Shown here in pieces: positions 24,048 to 33,684 of a stretch of 64,000 nucleotides of DNA; position 1 is the stretch's first letter; each line of letters starts with the position of its first letter. Where the stretch lies: NCBI RefSeq assembly GCF_900107155.1, contig NZ_FNOX01000002.1, forward strand, positions 186,001-250,000, in the 5' to 3' direction. The notes below the pieces were generated by a model. The model worked only from the letters and a program-made list of their open reading frames with translations, did not search any database and was not told the origin of the DNA. Made by a program: the position numbers and the translations under genes. The DNA comes from Pseudomonas salomonii (GTDB lineage: Bacteria; Pseudomonadota; Gammaproteobacteria; Pseudomonadales; Pseudomonadaceae).

Positions 24048-27005
24048 TTAGAACTGCCAGTTCAGGCTCAGCCCCACGCCTTGGGTTTTCGCGCTCCCGC
24101 CCAACTGGCCGTTGTAATCCAGGTTGACCCGCGTGGCCTTGTTCAGCGCCAGGCTGGCCTGCACACCGACCAGCGCGGCATCGCGCAGCAAGGGCGAACT
24201 GCGCACGGCAAAGGACGGCCCGCCGGCGACAAACGCCAAGTGTTCTTCGGATTCCACCGCCGTCAGGCTGTGCTGCCAGCCCAGCGAACCGGACAGCTCC
24301 AGCTGTTGATGGTCGTTCAGTGGCAGGGTTTTCAAGGCCCGCACGCCGAGGGTGCTGAGCACCGCATCGCGCTGATCACTGCCACGCTCCAGCGCCGCCG
24401 CAGCGCCTTTTTCATGAAAGGAATCACTGTCCAGGTGCACATAGGCCAGGTTGGCGAACGGCTCCAGCGCCAGCGGTTGCAGGTGAATGCGGTAGGCAGC
24501 TTCAGTGAACAACTGCGCGGTGCGCGCATCCAGCCTGGTCTTTTGCTTGCCGCTGACTGCGCCGTATTGCAGGTCACGCTTTACGTCGCCGCGGTGCCAG
24601 CTGTAGGCGCCGCCCACGCTGACGCGCCAGTCGCCCAGTTCACGCCCGGCGTAAGCACCCAAGTGGTAACTGTCGATGGACGCCGATGAATGGGTGCCAC
24701 TGCCCATGTTCAGCGAGCTGTCGCTGTAGCCGGCCACCACACCCACGCGGGTCTGCTCGTCCAAAGCGCCGTCCACACCGGCGAGCAAACCGCCAATCGA
24801 GGTGGTCGAGCCTGCCGTTTCGCTGCGGCTGTCGGTCTTGCCCCAGGCGCCAAGCGCCTTGAGCCACAGGTTGCTTTCGCCGCTCACCGGCACATGGCGC
24901 AGGCGTTCGCCCACGGCATCGCGCAGTTGCAGGCTGTCGTTGATCAGCATCGCGCCAAGCGCCGGGTAGATCTCACCCGACAGTTGCTGCAAACCCTGGC
25001 GAGCCGTGGCCACCGAGTCCGACTGCAACAGGCTTTCATACACCGGGTTGCCGGCGCCCAGTTGCTCGGCCGCCGTCGCGACATTGCGCTGGTTGCGCGT
25101 GGCGGCAACGCTGGCGAACGCAGCGTTGTTGCGCCCCACGTCCAACTGCACGCCGTTGGCGGCGTAATCGAGGCTGCCGCCGAGGAACAGGTAATTCGGC
25201 AACACCTGGCCAAACTGGCCCTGAATGCCGCCCGCCGCCTGCAAGATGCTGTACTGGCGGCCGATCAGGCTTTGCACCTGGCTCTGGCTAAGCAGTGTCG
25301 GGCTGTTTTCCAGTGCCAGGGTCACGGTGCCGCCGCCCAGCACGGCTTTACCGCCTGCGACGATGCGGTCGCTGCTGGTGGGCGTCAGTTCCACCGCATA
25401 GGTGGAGCCTGCGCCCAGGTTCACATCACCGGCCACCTGCAAGGTGCCCACGGAATTGCCCGGTGCCACGGTGCCGCCGCTGTTGACGTTCAAGGCGCCG
25501 ATGCGCCCGGAACCGCCGAGGGTGCCACTGTTGTTGACCGTCACCGCTGAGGTCAGCGAACCATTGACCGCCAGCAGGCCGCCATTGACGCTGGTTGCAC
25601 CGCGATACGTGCTGTCGCCGCTGAGCACCAGGCTGCCGGCGCCGGATTTGATCAGGCTGCCTTCATACACGCGGTTGGCCGCGGCCTGATCGCGGGCAGT
25701 GCCAACGGCGTAATCGGTCTGGTCCTGTTGGCTGGCATTCGCGCCCACGCCGTTCTGCCAGCCCTTGTCGATCAGGGTTTGCTGCCAAGCGCTGTGTTCG
25801 GCGCGGTCTTCGGCCTGGCGCTGGACCAACGCTTGGTCGGAGACGCCATTGCTCCATACATCACCCTGCCCGGCCGCCAAGTTGACGTTCATTGCGCCGA
25901 GCAATTGCCCCGGCCCGTGCATGGCCCGGCCGAGGTCCGGCACGCCCCAGCCGACGATGGTATTCGGTGCCTGAGTGACAGCGCCGTCGAGCTGCGTGGC
26001 GGTGGTCAACAGCACCTGCAACGCCTGCTCGTTGGTCATGTACGGGTAGCGCTCCATCACCAGCGCCAGCGCGCCGGTGGCATGGGGTGCCGACATCGAG
26101 GTGCCGGATTTGACCCCGTAACCGCCGTCGGGAATGGTGCTGTTGATCAGCGCGCCAGGCGTGGAAATGCACCAGTACTTGGCAATCCCGCACTTGTTGT
26201 ATTTCTGGTTATTGGCCTTATCCAGGCCGGATACCGCCAGCCAGTGGCCTTCCAGTTCCGGCTGGAAATACGGCAAGGCCGAGCGCACGCTGGCATTTGC
26301 ATACCCGCTGTTGCCGGCGCTGAACACGTTGATCACGCCAGCCTTGGCCACATCCGCAGCGGCATCCAGCCAGGTGCCCCGGTTGTAATGCTGGGCATAG
26401 GCCGCATGCAGGTCGCCGAGGGTCTGGTAGCTGACATCCTTGGGCTGGCTGCCCCAGCTGTTGTTGATGGCGCGCACGCCGGAATCCACCAGCGCGGTGT
26501 ACACCGCCTTGAAATACTTGGGGTCCGGGGTCGGGCCAAACAGGAAGCTGTCGTTGGCGTTGGTGTTGCCCACGTAGATTTGCGCGTTGTACGCCACGCC
26601 GTGCATGCCCACGCCATCACGGGCCGCGCCCATGGTGCCGGTGACATGGGTGCCGTGGGAATCGTTGTTGGGGTTGAGTGCGCCGGTGGTGCTGAACGCG
26701 CTGCCATCCACATACGTGCCGCTGGCGCTGACCGCGTGGTAGCGGTCTTTGGAGGCTTCGGGGTGGTTAGGGTCAAAGCCCGAGTCCAGCGCGCCGACTT
26801 TGACCCCGTTGCCGGTGATGCCGGCTGCATAGGCTTCGTCGGCCTTCATGCGCCCCAGGCCCCAGTCACTCTGGAATTCGGCGGAGCGCCAACTGGCCGG
26901 GTTACCCGCTTGGCCGGTTTCGGTGTAGGCCGCCTGCGCCGCAACGGACAACAGGAGTAACGAGCCTGCGATAAACGGTTTGAAACGTGGTGAATGGGTG
27001 ATCAT
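24048..27005 (-). CDS. pspA: Subtilisin-like autotransporter protease PspA
   Basis: 985 residues; AAGGAGGGG stands 6 bp before the ATG. Signal peptide about 1-26 (LLLLSVAAQA). Catalytic triad: Asp74 (ALDSGFD), His117 (SHGTHVTG), Ser303 (SGTSMSAPHATG). A linker with an autotransporter repeat (GGLLAVNGSLTSAVTVNNSG) is followed by a beta-barrel (about 720-985) ending LSLNWQF. Linker and barrel are very similar to those of PspB while the protease domains differ more, pointing to a tandem duplication with exchange at the 3' ends. It follows aprF by 30 bp. Confidence 0.5.
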   Translation of the reverse strand: MITHSPRFKPFIAGSLLLLSVAAQAAYTETGQAGNPASWRSAEFQSDWGLGRMKADEAYAAGITGNGVKVGALDSGFDPNHPEASKDRYHAVSASGTYVDGSAFSTTGALNPNNDSHGTHVTGTMGAARDGVGMHGVAYNAQIYVGNTNANDSFLFGPTPDPKYFKAVYTALVDSGVRAINNSWGSQPKDVSYQTLGDLHAAYAQHYNRGTWLDAAADVAKAGVINVFSAGNSGYANASVRSALPYFQPELEGHWLAVSGLDKANNQKYNKCGIAKYWCISTPGALINSTIPDGGYGVKSGTSMSAPHATGALALVMERYPYMTNEQALQVLLTTATQLDGAVTQAPNTIVGWGVPDLGRAMHGPGQLLGAMNVNLAAGQGDVWSNGVSDQALVQRQAEDRAEHSAWQQTLIDKGWQNGVGANASQQDQTDYAVGTARDQAAANRVYEGSLIKSGAGSLVLSGDSTYRGATSVNGGLLAVNGSLTSAVTVNNSGTLGGSGRIGALNVNSGGTVAPGNSVGTLQVAGDVNLGAGSTYAVELTPTSSDRIVAGGKAVLGGGTVTLALENSPTLLSQSQVQSLIGRQYSILQAAGGIQGQFGQVLPNYLFLGGSLDYAANGVQLDVGRNNAAFASVAATRNQRNVATAAEQLGAGNPVYESLLQSDSVATARQGLQQLSGEIYPALGAMLINDSLQLRDAVGERLRHVPVSGESNLWLKALGAWGKTDSRSETAGSTTSIGGLLAGVDGALDEQTRVGVVAGYSDSSLNMGSGTHSSASIDSYHLGAYAGRELGDWRVSVGGAYSWHRGDVKRDLQYGAVSGKQKTRLDARTAQLFTEAAYRIHLQPLALEPFANLAYVHLDSDSFHEKGAAAALERGSDQRDAVLSTLGVRALKTLPLNDHQQLELSGSLGWQHSLTAVESEEHLAFVAGGPSFAVRSSPLLRDAALVGVQASLALNKATRVNLDYNGQLGGSAKTQGVGLSLNWQF

Positions 27006-27035
27006 CTGACCCCTCCTTATTCTTCTTATGGTTGC

Positions 27036-28370
27036 TTATTTCACCGGGCCGAAGGCCTCATCGACTTTCGCCAGGTCGGTGTCACGCAAGTTGCCCGCGT
27101 AGTAGTGCAATTTGGTCCAGGCCATCAGGTAGTCGTAACGCGCCTGGGCCAGGTCGCGACGGGTGCTGTACAGCTGCTGCTCGGCGTTCAGCGCGTCGAG
27201 GTTGACCCGCTCGCCGCCGAGGATGCTTTGCTTGGTCGACACCACCAGCGCCTCGGCCGAGGTCAGCGCCTTTTGATACGCACGCAGTTTGCTCACGCCC
27301 GACAGGCACGCACTGAACTGGCGGCGCAGTTCGATCAGGGTTTCACGGGTTTTGCCTTCCAGCTCGTACTCGGCCTGCTCCATGCCACGGCTGGCCTGAC
27401 GGGTGGAGGCAGAGATACCGCCACCGGCATACAACGGCAGGCTGACTTCAACGCCGATGGTGTTGGTGTCGTAGCGCTGGTTGTAGGTGTTGCCGCTGTC
27501 GGACTCCTGTTTGCGCGCGCTGGCATACGCGGTGATCTTGGGCAAATGCCCGGCGCGGTTGCGCTCCACTTCATAACGCGCAACTTCCACGGCCTGGCGT
27601 TGCGACGCCAGCGTGGGGTTATTGCTCAGCGCCAATTCATGCCAGGTGTCGTAGTTGGCCGGGGTCAGGGTGAAGGCGGCAAAGCTCTGGTTCAGCGGCG
27701 CCAGGTCGTGGATGTCGACGCTTTGCACGCCGATCAACGCCCCCAACTCGCGCAACGACGCGTCCTGCTCATCCAGCGCCTGGATCTCTTCGGCGGTGGC
27801 CAGCTCATAGCGCGACTCGGCTTCGAGAATATCGGTGCGCGTGCCTTCGCCCTGTTGGAACAGGTGCTGGTTCTGCTGGAACTGCTGCTCGTAGGCCTTT
27901 TTCTTGGCACGCGCGATGTCGATCTGGTCCTGGGCAAACAGCGCCTGGGTGTAATAGCTCAGCACCCGCACCAGCAACGCCTGGCTCTTGTCGCGAAAGC
28001 TCTCATCGGCAAACAGCGCCTGGGCCACGCCCTTGCGGTAGTTGGCGTAGGCTTCGTAGTCGAACAAGGGTTGTTGCAGGCTGAAGGTCGAGCCGTAGCT
28101 GTTGTAGTTGCGGTCGTCGCGGTAACTGCCGCCGCGCCCGTCCGGCAGGTGCGCTTCGGAATTGTTGCGGCCCTTGTTGTAGTTGTACGACAGGCGCGGC
28201 AACAGCCCGGCACGGCCGATGGTGCGGTTTTCCAGTCCGGCGTCGCGCTCCTTGATGGCGCCGAGGAACACCGGATCGTTACGCAATGCCTGCTCGTACA
28301 CATCAAACGGGCCCATGGCGGCGTGGGCACTGGTGCAGCTCAACAGTAAGGTGATGAACACAACGCGCAT
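27036..28370 (-). CDS. aprF: AprF: TolC-like outer membrane channel of the type I exporter
   Basis: 444 residues from the ATG at 28370, whose GAGGA box is 6 bp away. An ATG two codons upstream (28376) overlaps the aprE stop but sits only 1 bp from that box. Signal peptide MRVVFITLLLSCTSAHA. Two TolC-type outer-membrane-efflux repeats with long coiled segments (about 20-225 and 235-430). It forms the trimeric outer membrane tunnel through which AprA and TliA leave the cell. Part of the aprD-aprE-aprF block, whose genes overlap or nearly touch. Confidence 0.5.
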   Translation of the reverse strand: MRVVFITLLLSCTSAHAAMGPFDVYEQALRNDPVFLGAIKERDAGLENRTIGRAGLLPRLSYNYNKGRNNSEAHLPDGRGGSYRDDRNYNSYGSTFSLQQPLFDYEAYANYRKGVAQALFADESFRDKSQALLVRVLSYYTQALFAQDQIDIARAKKKAYEQQFQQNQHLFQQGEGTRTDILEAESRYELATAEEIQALDEQDASLRELGALIGVQSVDIHDLAPLNQSFAAFTLTPANYDTWHELALSNNPTLASQRQAVEVARYEVERNRAGHLPKITAYASARKQESDSGNTYNQRYDTNTIGVEVSLPLYAGGGISASTRQASRGMEQAEYELEGKTRETLIELRRQFSACLSGVSKLRAYQKALTSAEALVVSTKQSILGGERVNLDALNAEQQLYSTRRDLAQARYDYLMAWTKLHYYAGNLRDTDLAKVDEAFGPVK

Positions 28371-28372
28371 GT

Positions 28373-29686
28373 TCATTCCTCAGTCAACGCAGAACCGGCG
28401 CGATCGAGCAGCGGCTTGAACAGGTAATTGAGCAGCGAGCGTTCGCCGGTGCGCACAAACATCTCGGCGGGCATGCCCGGCTTGATCACCAGGCCGTGGA
28501 GTTTTTCCAATGCCGCCTCGCTGACCGTGGTGCGCAGCACGTAGTAAGGCTGGCCGGTCTTTTCATCGAGCATCTGGTCGGCCGAGATCAGGCTGACTTC
28601 GCCCGGCACGCGCGGAGTACGGCTTTGGTTGAACGCAGTGAAGAGGATATCGACCGGCAGGTGGGTGCCCACTTTATCGACCAGATTCACCGGCAAGCGC
28701 CCTTCCACTTCCAGGCGCGTGCCTTGTGGCACGATCTCCAGCAGCGTTTCGCCGGCGCGCACCACGGCGCCCTCGGTGTGCACACTGAGGTTGACCGCAA
28801 TGCCATCGGCCGGCGCATTGATTTCGCTGTGCTGTAAATCAAAACCCGCCGAGGTCAGTTGCTGCTCCAGGGTCAGGCTGCGCAGTTGCGCGTCGGCCAA
28901 CTGGCTGCGCACCTCTTTCTGATATTCCTCGCTGTGCTGCTGCAACTTGAGGCGCGACTCGAGAATGCCCTGCTCCACTCGGCCACTTTCGCCGCTGTTC
29001 TGGGCCAGATCCTGTTGCACCTGGGACAGTTGGCGCTGGTAGTCCAGCAAGCGGTTGCGCGGGATATAACCGTTGTCGGCCAGGGGTTGCAGGTTGGCCA
29101 ATTGATCACGCAGCGATTGCGCCTGGGCGGACAGGTCGGTGCGCGCACGGCGCATGCCACTCAGTTGCGAGGTGGCGCCATCGATATTGGCGCGGATCCC
29201 GGCCTGCTCACGGGCAAAGGCTTCGCGGCGGCTGCTGAACAGCTGGCGCTGGCCTTCCAACACCAGGGCCAGGGCCGGGTCGGGGTTGGCGCTCAGCTCA
29301 GCAGGAAAGGTAATCGCGGCCTGGTTGTCACGCTCGCTCTGCCAGCGCGCGACGCTGGCCCAGGCCATGCGGTACTGGGCTTGCAGCGACTGCACGTCGG
29401 CCTGGTTCTGGGTCTGGTCGAGGCGAAACAGCGGCTGGCCCTGTTTGACCCGCTCGCCCTCCTTCACCAGGATGCGGCTGACCACGCCAGGGCTGAAGGT
29501 TTGCACGGCCTTGCGCTTGCCCGAGACCACCACCGTGCCTTGCACCGGGATGCCCTGGTCCAAGGGCGCGAGGCTGGCCCAGAGGAAAAACCCACCGGCG
29601 CCGACAACCGTCAGCCACCAGCCCATCTTCACGAAAAAACCGGCATCACGCTCTTTAAAACGGGGCTCAACTGTAAGGCTGCTCAT
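28373..29686 (-). CDS. aprE: AprE: membrane fusion protein of the type I exporter
   Basis: 437 residues; the start overlaps the aprD stop (ATGA). One N-terminal membrane helix (about 20-40, WWLTVVGAGGFFLWASLAP), a lipoyl/barrel-sandwich half (GTVVVSGKRKAVQ...VKEGERVKQGQPLFRLD), a long alpha-hairpin (about 100-270) and the closing half with the HlyD-type C-terminus (GLVIKPGMPAEMFVRTGERS). It bridges AprD in the inner membrane and AprF in the outer membrane. Confidence 0.5.
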   Translation of the reverse strand: MSSLTVEPRFKERDAGFFVKMGWWLTVVGAGGFFLWASLAPLDQGIPVQGTVVVSGKRKAVQTFSPGVVSRILVKEGERVKQGQPLFRLDQTQNQADVQSLQAQYRMAWASVARWQSERDNQAAITFPAELSANPDPALALVLEGQRQLFSSRREAFAREQAGIRANIDGATSQLSGMRRARTDLSAQAQSLRDQLANLQPLADNGYIPRNRLLDYQRQLSQVQQDLAQNSGESGRVEQGILESRLKLQQHSEEYQKEVRSQLADAQLRSLTLEQQLTSAGFDLQHSEINAPADGIAVNLSVHTEGAVVRAGETLLEIVPQGTRLEVEGRLPVNLVDKVGTHLPVDILFTAFNQSRTPRVPGEVSLISADQMLDEKTGQPYYVLRTTVSEAALEKLHGLVIKPGMPAEMFVRTGERSLLNYLFKPLLDRAGSALTEE

Positions 29687-31437
29687 GCGCCTGGATTCCT
29701 TCCGGTCTGGTACTGACGGCTAAGGCTCACACCGGCCTTTTCCCGTGGCGCTTCCTGCTGCTGGCCCGACAACGCGCGCAGCACTTCCTGGCTGGGGCCG
29801 AAGGCCTGCAATTGGCCTTCACTGAGCACCAGCAACTTGTCGGCCTGGGCCAACGCCGAGGAACGGTGGGTGACCAGCACCACGCTGCTGCCCTGGGCTT
29901 TCATTTGCACGATGGCGCTGGCCAAGGCGGCCTCGCCCACGGTGTCGAGGTTGGAGTTGGGTTCATCCAGCACGATCAAACGCGGCGCGCCGTACAGCGC
30001 ACGCGCCAGCGCCACCCGCTGCTTCTGGCCACCGGAGAGGCCGCCACCGTTGTCGCCCAGCACGGTGTCGTAGCCTTGGGGCAGGCGCAGGATCAACTCA
30101 TGCACTCCGGCTTGTTGCGCGGCTTTCACCACCCGCTCCGGGTCAGCGTCACAAAAGCGCGCAATGTTGTCGGCGATGCTGCCGCTGAACAGTTCGATGT
30201 CCTGGGGCAGGTAGCCGATATGCGGGCCGAGGTCGTCGCGGTTCCAGCGATGGATATCCGCACCGTCCAGGCGCACAGTGCCGGCCAGGGTGGGCCACAC
30301 GCCAACCAGCACGCGGGCCAGGGTCGACTTGCCCGAACCCGAGGCACCGAGCACGCCCAGCACTTCACCGGCGCCAAGGCTGAAACTGACTTGCTGCAAC
30401 GTCGCCACACGCCGCCCCGGCGGACCAGCGCTGACCTGCTCAAAACTCACCTGGCCCTTGGGCGCCGGCAAGGTCATGGGCTCGGCTTCGGGTGGAAACT
30501 CACGCAGCAGGTCATCAAGGCGCTGGTAAGCCAGTTTGGCCGAACTCCACTGCTTCCAGACTGCAATGAGCTGGTCGATGGGGCTGAGCACGCGGCCCAT
30601 CAGGATAGACCCGGCGATCATCATACCCGCCGTCATCTCGCCCTTGATCACCAGGAAAGCGCCCAGGCCGAGCACCAGGGATTGCAAACACAGGCGCAGG
30701 GATTTGCTCAGCGAGGTGATCACCGAACCGGTGTCGCTGGCCTTGTTCTGAAACCCGAGGAACTGCGAATGCACCGCGAACCAGCGTTTGCGCAGTGCGC
30801 CGAGCATGCCCATGGCCTGGATGGTCTCGGCGTTGTGCAGGTGGCTGGTGGCCAGCTGGGTCGACTGCTGGGAAAAAGCCCCTGCTTCGCCCAGGGGCTT
30901 TTTGGTCAGGTATTCATTCAGGCACGCCAGTGCGATCAGCAGCACAGCGCCTGCCGTGGCCAACACGCCCAGCCACACGTTGAAGAGGAAAATCACAAAC
31001 AGGTAGATGGGAAACCACGGCGCATCGAAGAACGCAAACAGCGCAGGCCCGGTGATGAATTGGCGAATCACGGTCAAATCGCCCAGCGACTGCCCGGCAT
31101 GCCCCTGGCCGCGTTGCAGGTTGCGTTCAAACGCGGCTTTGTACACACGCAAGTTGAAGCGCCGTTCCAACTGGCTGCCAATGCGTATCACGACAAAACT
31201 GCGCAGCACTTCCAGGGTGCCGATAAAGACAAAGAAGCCCACGACCATCAGCGTCAACATCACCAGAGTGGTTTCATTCTGGGAGGACAACACACGGTCG
31301 TACACTTGCAGCATGTAAATCGACGGCACCAGCATCAACAGGTTAATCAGGGCGGTAAAGCAGCCGATGCTGATTAAAATACTCTTGTATTCACCCAACA
31401 CCCTGAATAAGGGCGCAACCACATGGGACTTCGCCAT
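29683..31437 (-). CDS. aprD: AprD: ABC ATPase/permease of the type I exporter
   Basis: 584 residues from the ATG at 31437. N-terminal ABC transmembrane domain (about 15-310, starting LFRVLGEYKSILISIGCFTA) of the PrtD family. Nucleotide-binding domain: Walker A GASGSGKST, Q-loop YLPQDIELF, signature LSGGQKQRVALARAL, Walker B LIVLDEPNSNLD and H-loop VTHRSS. It powers one-step export of the RTX proteins AprA and TliA, recognised by their C-terminal signals. The 103-bp gap to aprI contains two inverted repeats. Confidence 0.5.
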   Translation of the reverse strand: MAKSHVVAPLFRVLGEYKSILISIGCFTALINLLMLVPSIYMLQVYDRVLSSQNETTLVMLTLMVVGFFVFIGTLEVLRSFVVIRIGSQLERRFNLRVYKAAFERNLQRGQGHAGQSLGDLTVIRQFITGPALFAFFDAPWFPIYLFVIFLFNVWLGVLATAGAVLLIALACLNEYLTKKPLGEAGAFSQQSTQLATSHLHNAETIQAMGMLGALRKRWFAVHSQFLGFQNKASDTGSVITSLSKSLRLCLQSLVLGLGAFLVIKGEMTAGMMIAGSILMGRVLSPIDQLIAVWKQWSSAKLAYQRLDDLLREFPPEAEPMTLPAPKGQVSFEQVSAGPPGRRVATLQQVSFSLGAGEVLGVLGASGSGKSTLARVLVGVWPTLAGTVRLDGADIHRWNRDDLGPHIGYLPQDIELFSGSIADNIARFCDADPERVVKAAQQAGVHELILRLPQGYDTVLGDNGGGLSGGQKQRVALARALYGAPRLIVLDEPNSNLDTVGEAALASAIVQMKAQGSSVVLVTHRSSALAQADKLLVLSEGQLQAFGPSQEVLRALSGQQQEAPREKAGVSLSRQYQTGRNPGA

Positions 31438-31470
31438 AGTGTCTGATCTTCCCCAAAGCAAATGACGCGC

Positions 31471-31533
31471 AATAGTTGCCCCAGCCCTGAAGTGGGACGG
31501 CCAACTATTAGTCTCTAGTTATAAGCTTATAAC
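31471..31533 (-). promoter_or_regulatory. Two inverted repeats in the aprI-aprD gap
   Basis: GTTATAAGCTTATAAC at 31518-31533 is a perfect 16-bp palindrome, 7 bp after the aprI stop. AATAGTTG at 31471-31478 and CAACTATT at 31502-31509 form an 8-bp stem with a 23-nt loop. Neither is followed by a clear T-tract. They may be RNA processing or attenuation sites, or a promoter region for aprDEF. Confidence 0.5.
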
Positions 31534-31540
31534 GTTTTAA

Positions 31541-31909
31541 TTAAGGTGTTCGCTGCAGCACAAGTTCCGCGATTGAAGCTGTATGCCCTTTGTATTCACC
31601 GTCTTTTTCGCGGTTCAAATGAATAATCCCGCTGCCCTCGGTGTTAAACAGCCAGATACCGTCCGGGGTCGGCGACCAACTGATCGGTTTATCACCCAGC
31701 CAACGTTCGGCGCAGGCAACATCACCGGCCAGGGCATTGGGCTGATCCAACAGATCGAGTGCGCACACCTGATCCTGCTGCTTCAACTCCCAATGGCCGG
31801 CCAGTTGCGCGGTGGTGGGTAAAACAAGACTGCTCGCCATGACGTGGGCTCCTGCCGAAACGAACAACACCTGTGAAGCACAGGCGATCAAATGGGAAAA
31901 ACGCGGCAT
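31541..31909 (-). CDS. aprI: AprI: periplasmic inhibitor of the alkaline metalloprotease
   Basis: 122 residues. Signal peptide about 1-25 (FVSAGAHVMA); the mature N-terminus SSLVLPTTAQLAGHW is the trunk that inserts into the protease active site in this family (Inh). A beta-barrel with two cysteines (VCALDL and ACAERW) probably forms one disulfide. It protects the producer's periplasm from AprA. It lies 49 bp after aprA and before aprD, the usual order in P. fluorescens. GGATGGAG lies before the ATG. Confidence 0.5.
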   Translation of the reverse strand: MPRFSHLIACASQVLFVSAGAHVMASSLVLPTTAQLAGHWELKQQDQVCALDLLDQPNALAGDVACAERWLGDKPISWSPTPDGIWLFNTEGSGIIHLNREKDGEYKGHTASIAELVLQRTP

Positions 31910-31925
31910 CTAATGCTCCATCCTG

Positions 31926-31953
31926 AGCGCGCGGCGCCGGAGCGCCGCGCGCT
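31926..31953 (-). terminator. Perfect 12-bp GC hairpin between aprA and aprI (attenuator)
   Basis: AGCGCGCGGCGC (31926-31937) and GCGCCGCGCGCT (31942-31953) are exact complements with a 4-nt loop, 5 bp after the aprA stop. No T-tract follows, and the aprI ribosome binding site comes at once. It is best read as a partial terminator or mRNA-stabilising stem that sets the high protease to low inhibitor ratio. Confidence 0.5.
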
Positions 31954-31958
31954 TTACA

Positions 31959-33407
31959 TCAGGCTACGATGTCGTTGGCGACGGCCTGGCCGACGGTGGT
32001 GACGAGGAAATCCGCCACGCCGTGCCCGGAGAAGTCCACCGCCAAGGTGCCCAGGTTGGTACCCGAGGCATAGCTCAGTACAGCATCACCGGCATGCCCG
32101 GTGAATGCATTGACGAAGCTCAAGCCTGCACCTTTGGTGATCCCGGACAGGTCGATCTTGTCCGAACCGGAGGTGAAGTCAAAGATCTTGTCCGCCGCAC
32201 CCGGCTTGGAATCGGAACTGGCACCGTACACGAAGGTGTCATTGCCGGCGCCGCCCCACAGTTGGTCCGCCCCGCCACCGCCGTAGATGATGTCGTTGCC
32301 GGCACCGCCCTTGATCACGTTGACCGCGTTGTTGCCGATGATCAAGTCATTGCCCGACCCGCCGAACGCGTTTTCGATGGTGACACCCTTGGCGATGGAC
32401 ACGTTGCCCACCAGGCCGCCAACGTCGGAGAACGAGGCCTCATTGAGGTTGATCTTCTGGTTTTGGGTGAAACCGGAGAAGTCCAGGGTGTCGTTGCCGC
32501 CACCGTCCCATACCGAGAACACCAGCTTGTCGGCATTGGATGTGGCGCTGAGGAAGTCACGCCCGGTGTTGGAGTTGAAACCGTAGGTGGTGTCGCCGGC
32601 GCGGGTGGCGTAGTTGGCGCCGTAGAGCTTCTGGATCGCGGCAATGTCGTCGATCAGCGGGCCGGACGAATAGGCTTCGACCCCGCCTTTACTGAAGTTC
32701 TGGTTGGTGTTGCTCTCGCTCCAGTAACTCATGACGCTGTAGCCACGCGTGTCCTGTCCATAGTCCGCGTCTTTGTAGGAAGGGTTGCCGGTCCCGGCGT
32801 TGTAGTCGCCAGGGTGATCCAGGCCCAGGGTGTGGCCGATTTCGTGGGTCAGGGTCTGCCGGCCATAGTTGTTCAGGTCCGGCGTCTTGTTCGGCGTGTA
32901 GCTGTTGTTGGTCAGGTACCAGGAGGTACCGTCCAGCCCGCTCTCGTTGTACTTGGCATTGGTGCCAGGCAGGTAAGCAAAGGCCGCTGCGCCGTCCTGG
33001 CCGCTGCTGTAGTTGCCGAAGGTCATGTGGAAGTCACCGCCCGAGGCTTTCTCGGTGAAGGTGACCTTGGCCACATCCGCCCAGGATTGCATGGCCAGTA
33101 CGGCCTGTGCTTTTTGCTGGGTGTTGAACTGGCTGAACCCGGAGATGCCATGTTTATTCATGGTGGCCGAGGAAGCCGAGGTCAGAAAGGTGTAGGTGAG
33201 ATCGATCTTGCCGTTGCCATCAATGTCCCGATACGCAGCGTTCTCGCGCAGCAGGTGGTCGGCGGCCTGGTCCACGGTGAACGAGGGCTTGCCGTTGACC
33301 GTGAGGTTACCGCCACGGTCATACAGATGGCTGAAGCTATCGATTTGCGAGTAAGCAGTGCTGGCTTGCGCGGCAGATACAATAGCTTTGTCTTTTACTT
33401 TTGACAT
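31959..33407 (-). CDS. aprA: AprA/AprX: secreted alkaline metalloprotease (serralysin)
   Basis: 482 residues. A short N-terminal propeptide; catalytic zinc motif [12 protein letters not shown] with His188, Glu189, His192 and His198; Met-turn SVMSY (224-228) with Tyr228. RTX repeats at about 360-410 ([30 protein letters not shown]) bind calcium. The C-terminus NDIVA resembles the hydrophobic end signal read by AprD. A heat-stable exoprotease that degrades casein and host proteins. First gene of the locus; the ribosome binding site AAGGAAG is embedded in an RsmA/E-type motif. Confidence 0.5.
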   Translation of the reverse strand: MSKVKDKAIVSAAQASTAYSQIDSFSHLYDRGGNLTVNGKPSFTVDQAADHLLRENAAYRDIDGNGKIDLTYTFLTSASSATMNKHGISGFSQFNTQQKAQAVLAMQSWADVAKVTFTEKASGGDFHMTFGNYSSGQDGAAAFAYLPGTNAKYNESGLDGTSWYLTNNSYTPNKTPDLNNYGRQTLTHEIGHTLGLDHPGDYNAGTGNPSYKDADYGQDTRGYSVMSYWSESNTNQNFSKGGVEAYSSGPLIDDIAAIQKLYGANYATRAGDTTYGFNSNTGRDFLSATSNADKLVFSVWDGGGNDTLDFSGFTQNQKINLNEASFSDVGGLVGNVSIAKGVTIENAFGGSGNDLIIGNNAVNVIKGGAGNDIIYGGGGADQLWGGAGNDTFVYGASSDSKPGAADKIFDFTSGSDKIDLSGITKGAGLSFVNAFTGHAGDAVLSYASGTNLGTLAVDFSGHGVADFLVTTVGQAVANDIVA

Positions 33408-33412
33408 AAACG

Positions 33413-33423
33413 TACTTCCTTGT
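33413..33423 (-). promoter_or_regulatory. RsmA/RsmE-like binding site over the aprA ribosome binding site
   Basis: On the coding strand the site reads ACAAGGAAGTA, which fits the known consensus A/U-CA-N-GGA-N-G-U/A at every position and includes the Shine-Dalgarno bases of aprA. In pseudomonads Gac/Rsm control of aprA translation is established; here it is predicted from the motif. Confidence 0.5.
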
Positions 33424-33665
33424 TTGCAAGTGCATCAGTCTTTGTTCGACAGGAACCTCGCGGGCGAGGATCGTCCTATCACTCGCCTCTTTTGAAGGCG
33501 TATCGAAACTGACACAACTTGAAATCTTTCGTCTACACATATTTCAGCAACAAAAATGTGACGTGGATTCAACTTGAGGAAGTCGCACACAGCGTTTATT
33601 GGGGGGCATTGCGCTTGCGTCGCAAATCGCCGCCCAGTGTTATTTAAATATTAAATAGCGGTAAA

Positions 33666-33684
33666 GCCGCTCTTGATGAGCGGC
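33666..33684 (-). terminator. Possible terminator of the P1-peptidase transcript
   Basis: 7-bp stem GCCGCTC / GAGCGGC followed, on the leftward strand, by TTTACC; it lies about 90 bp after the peptidase stop codon. Weak T-tract, so moderate support only. Confidence 0.5.
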
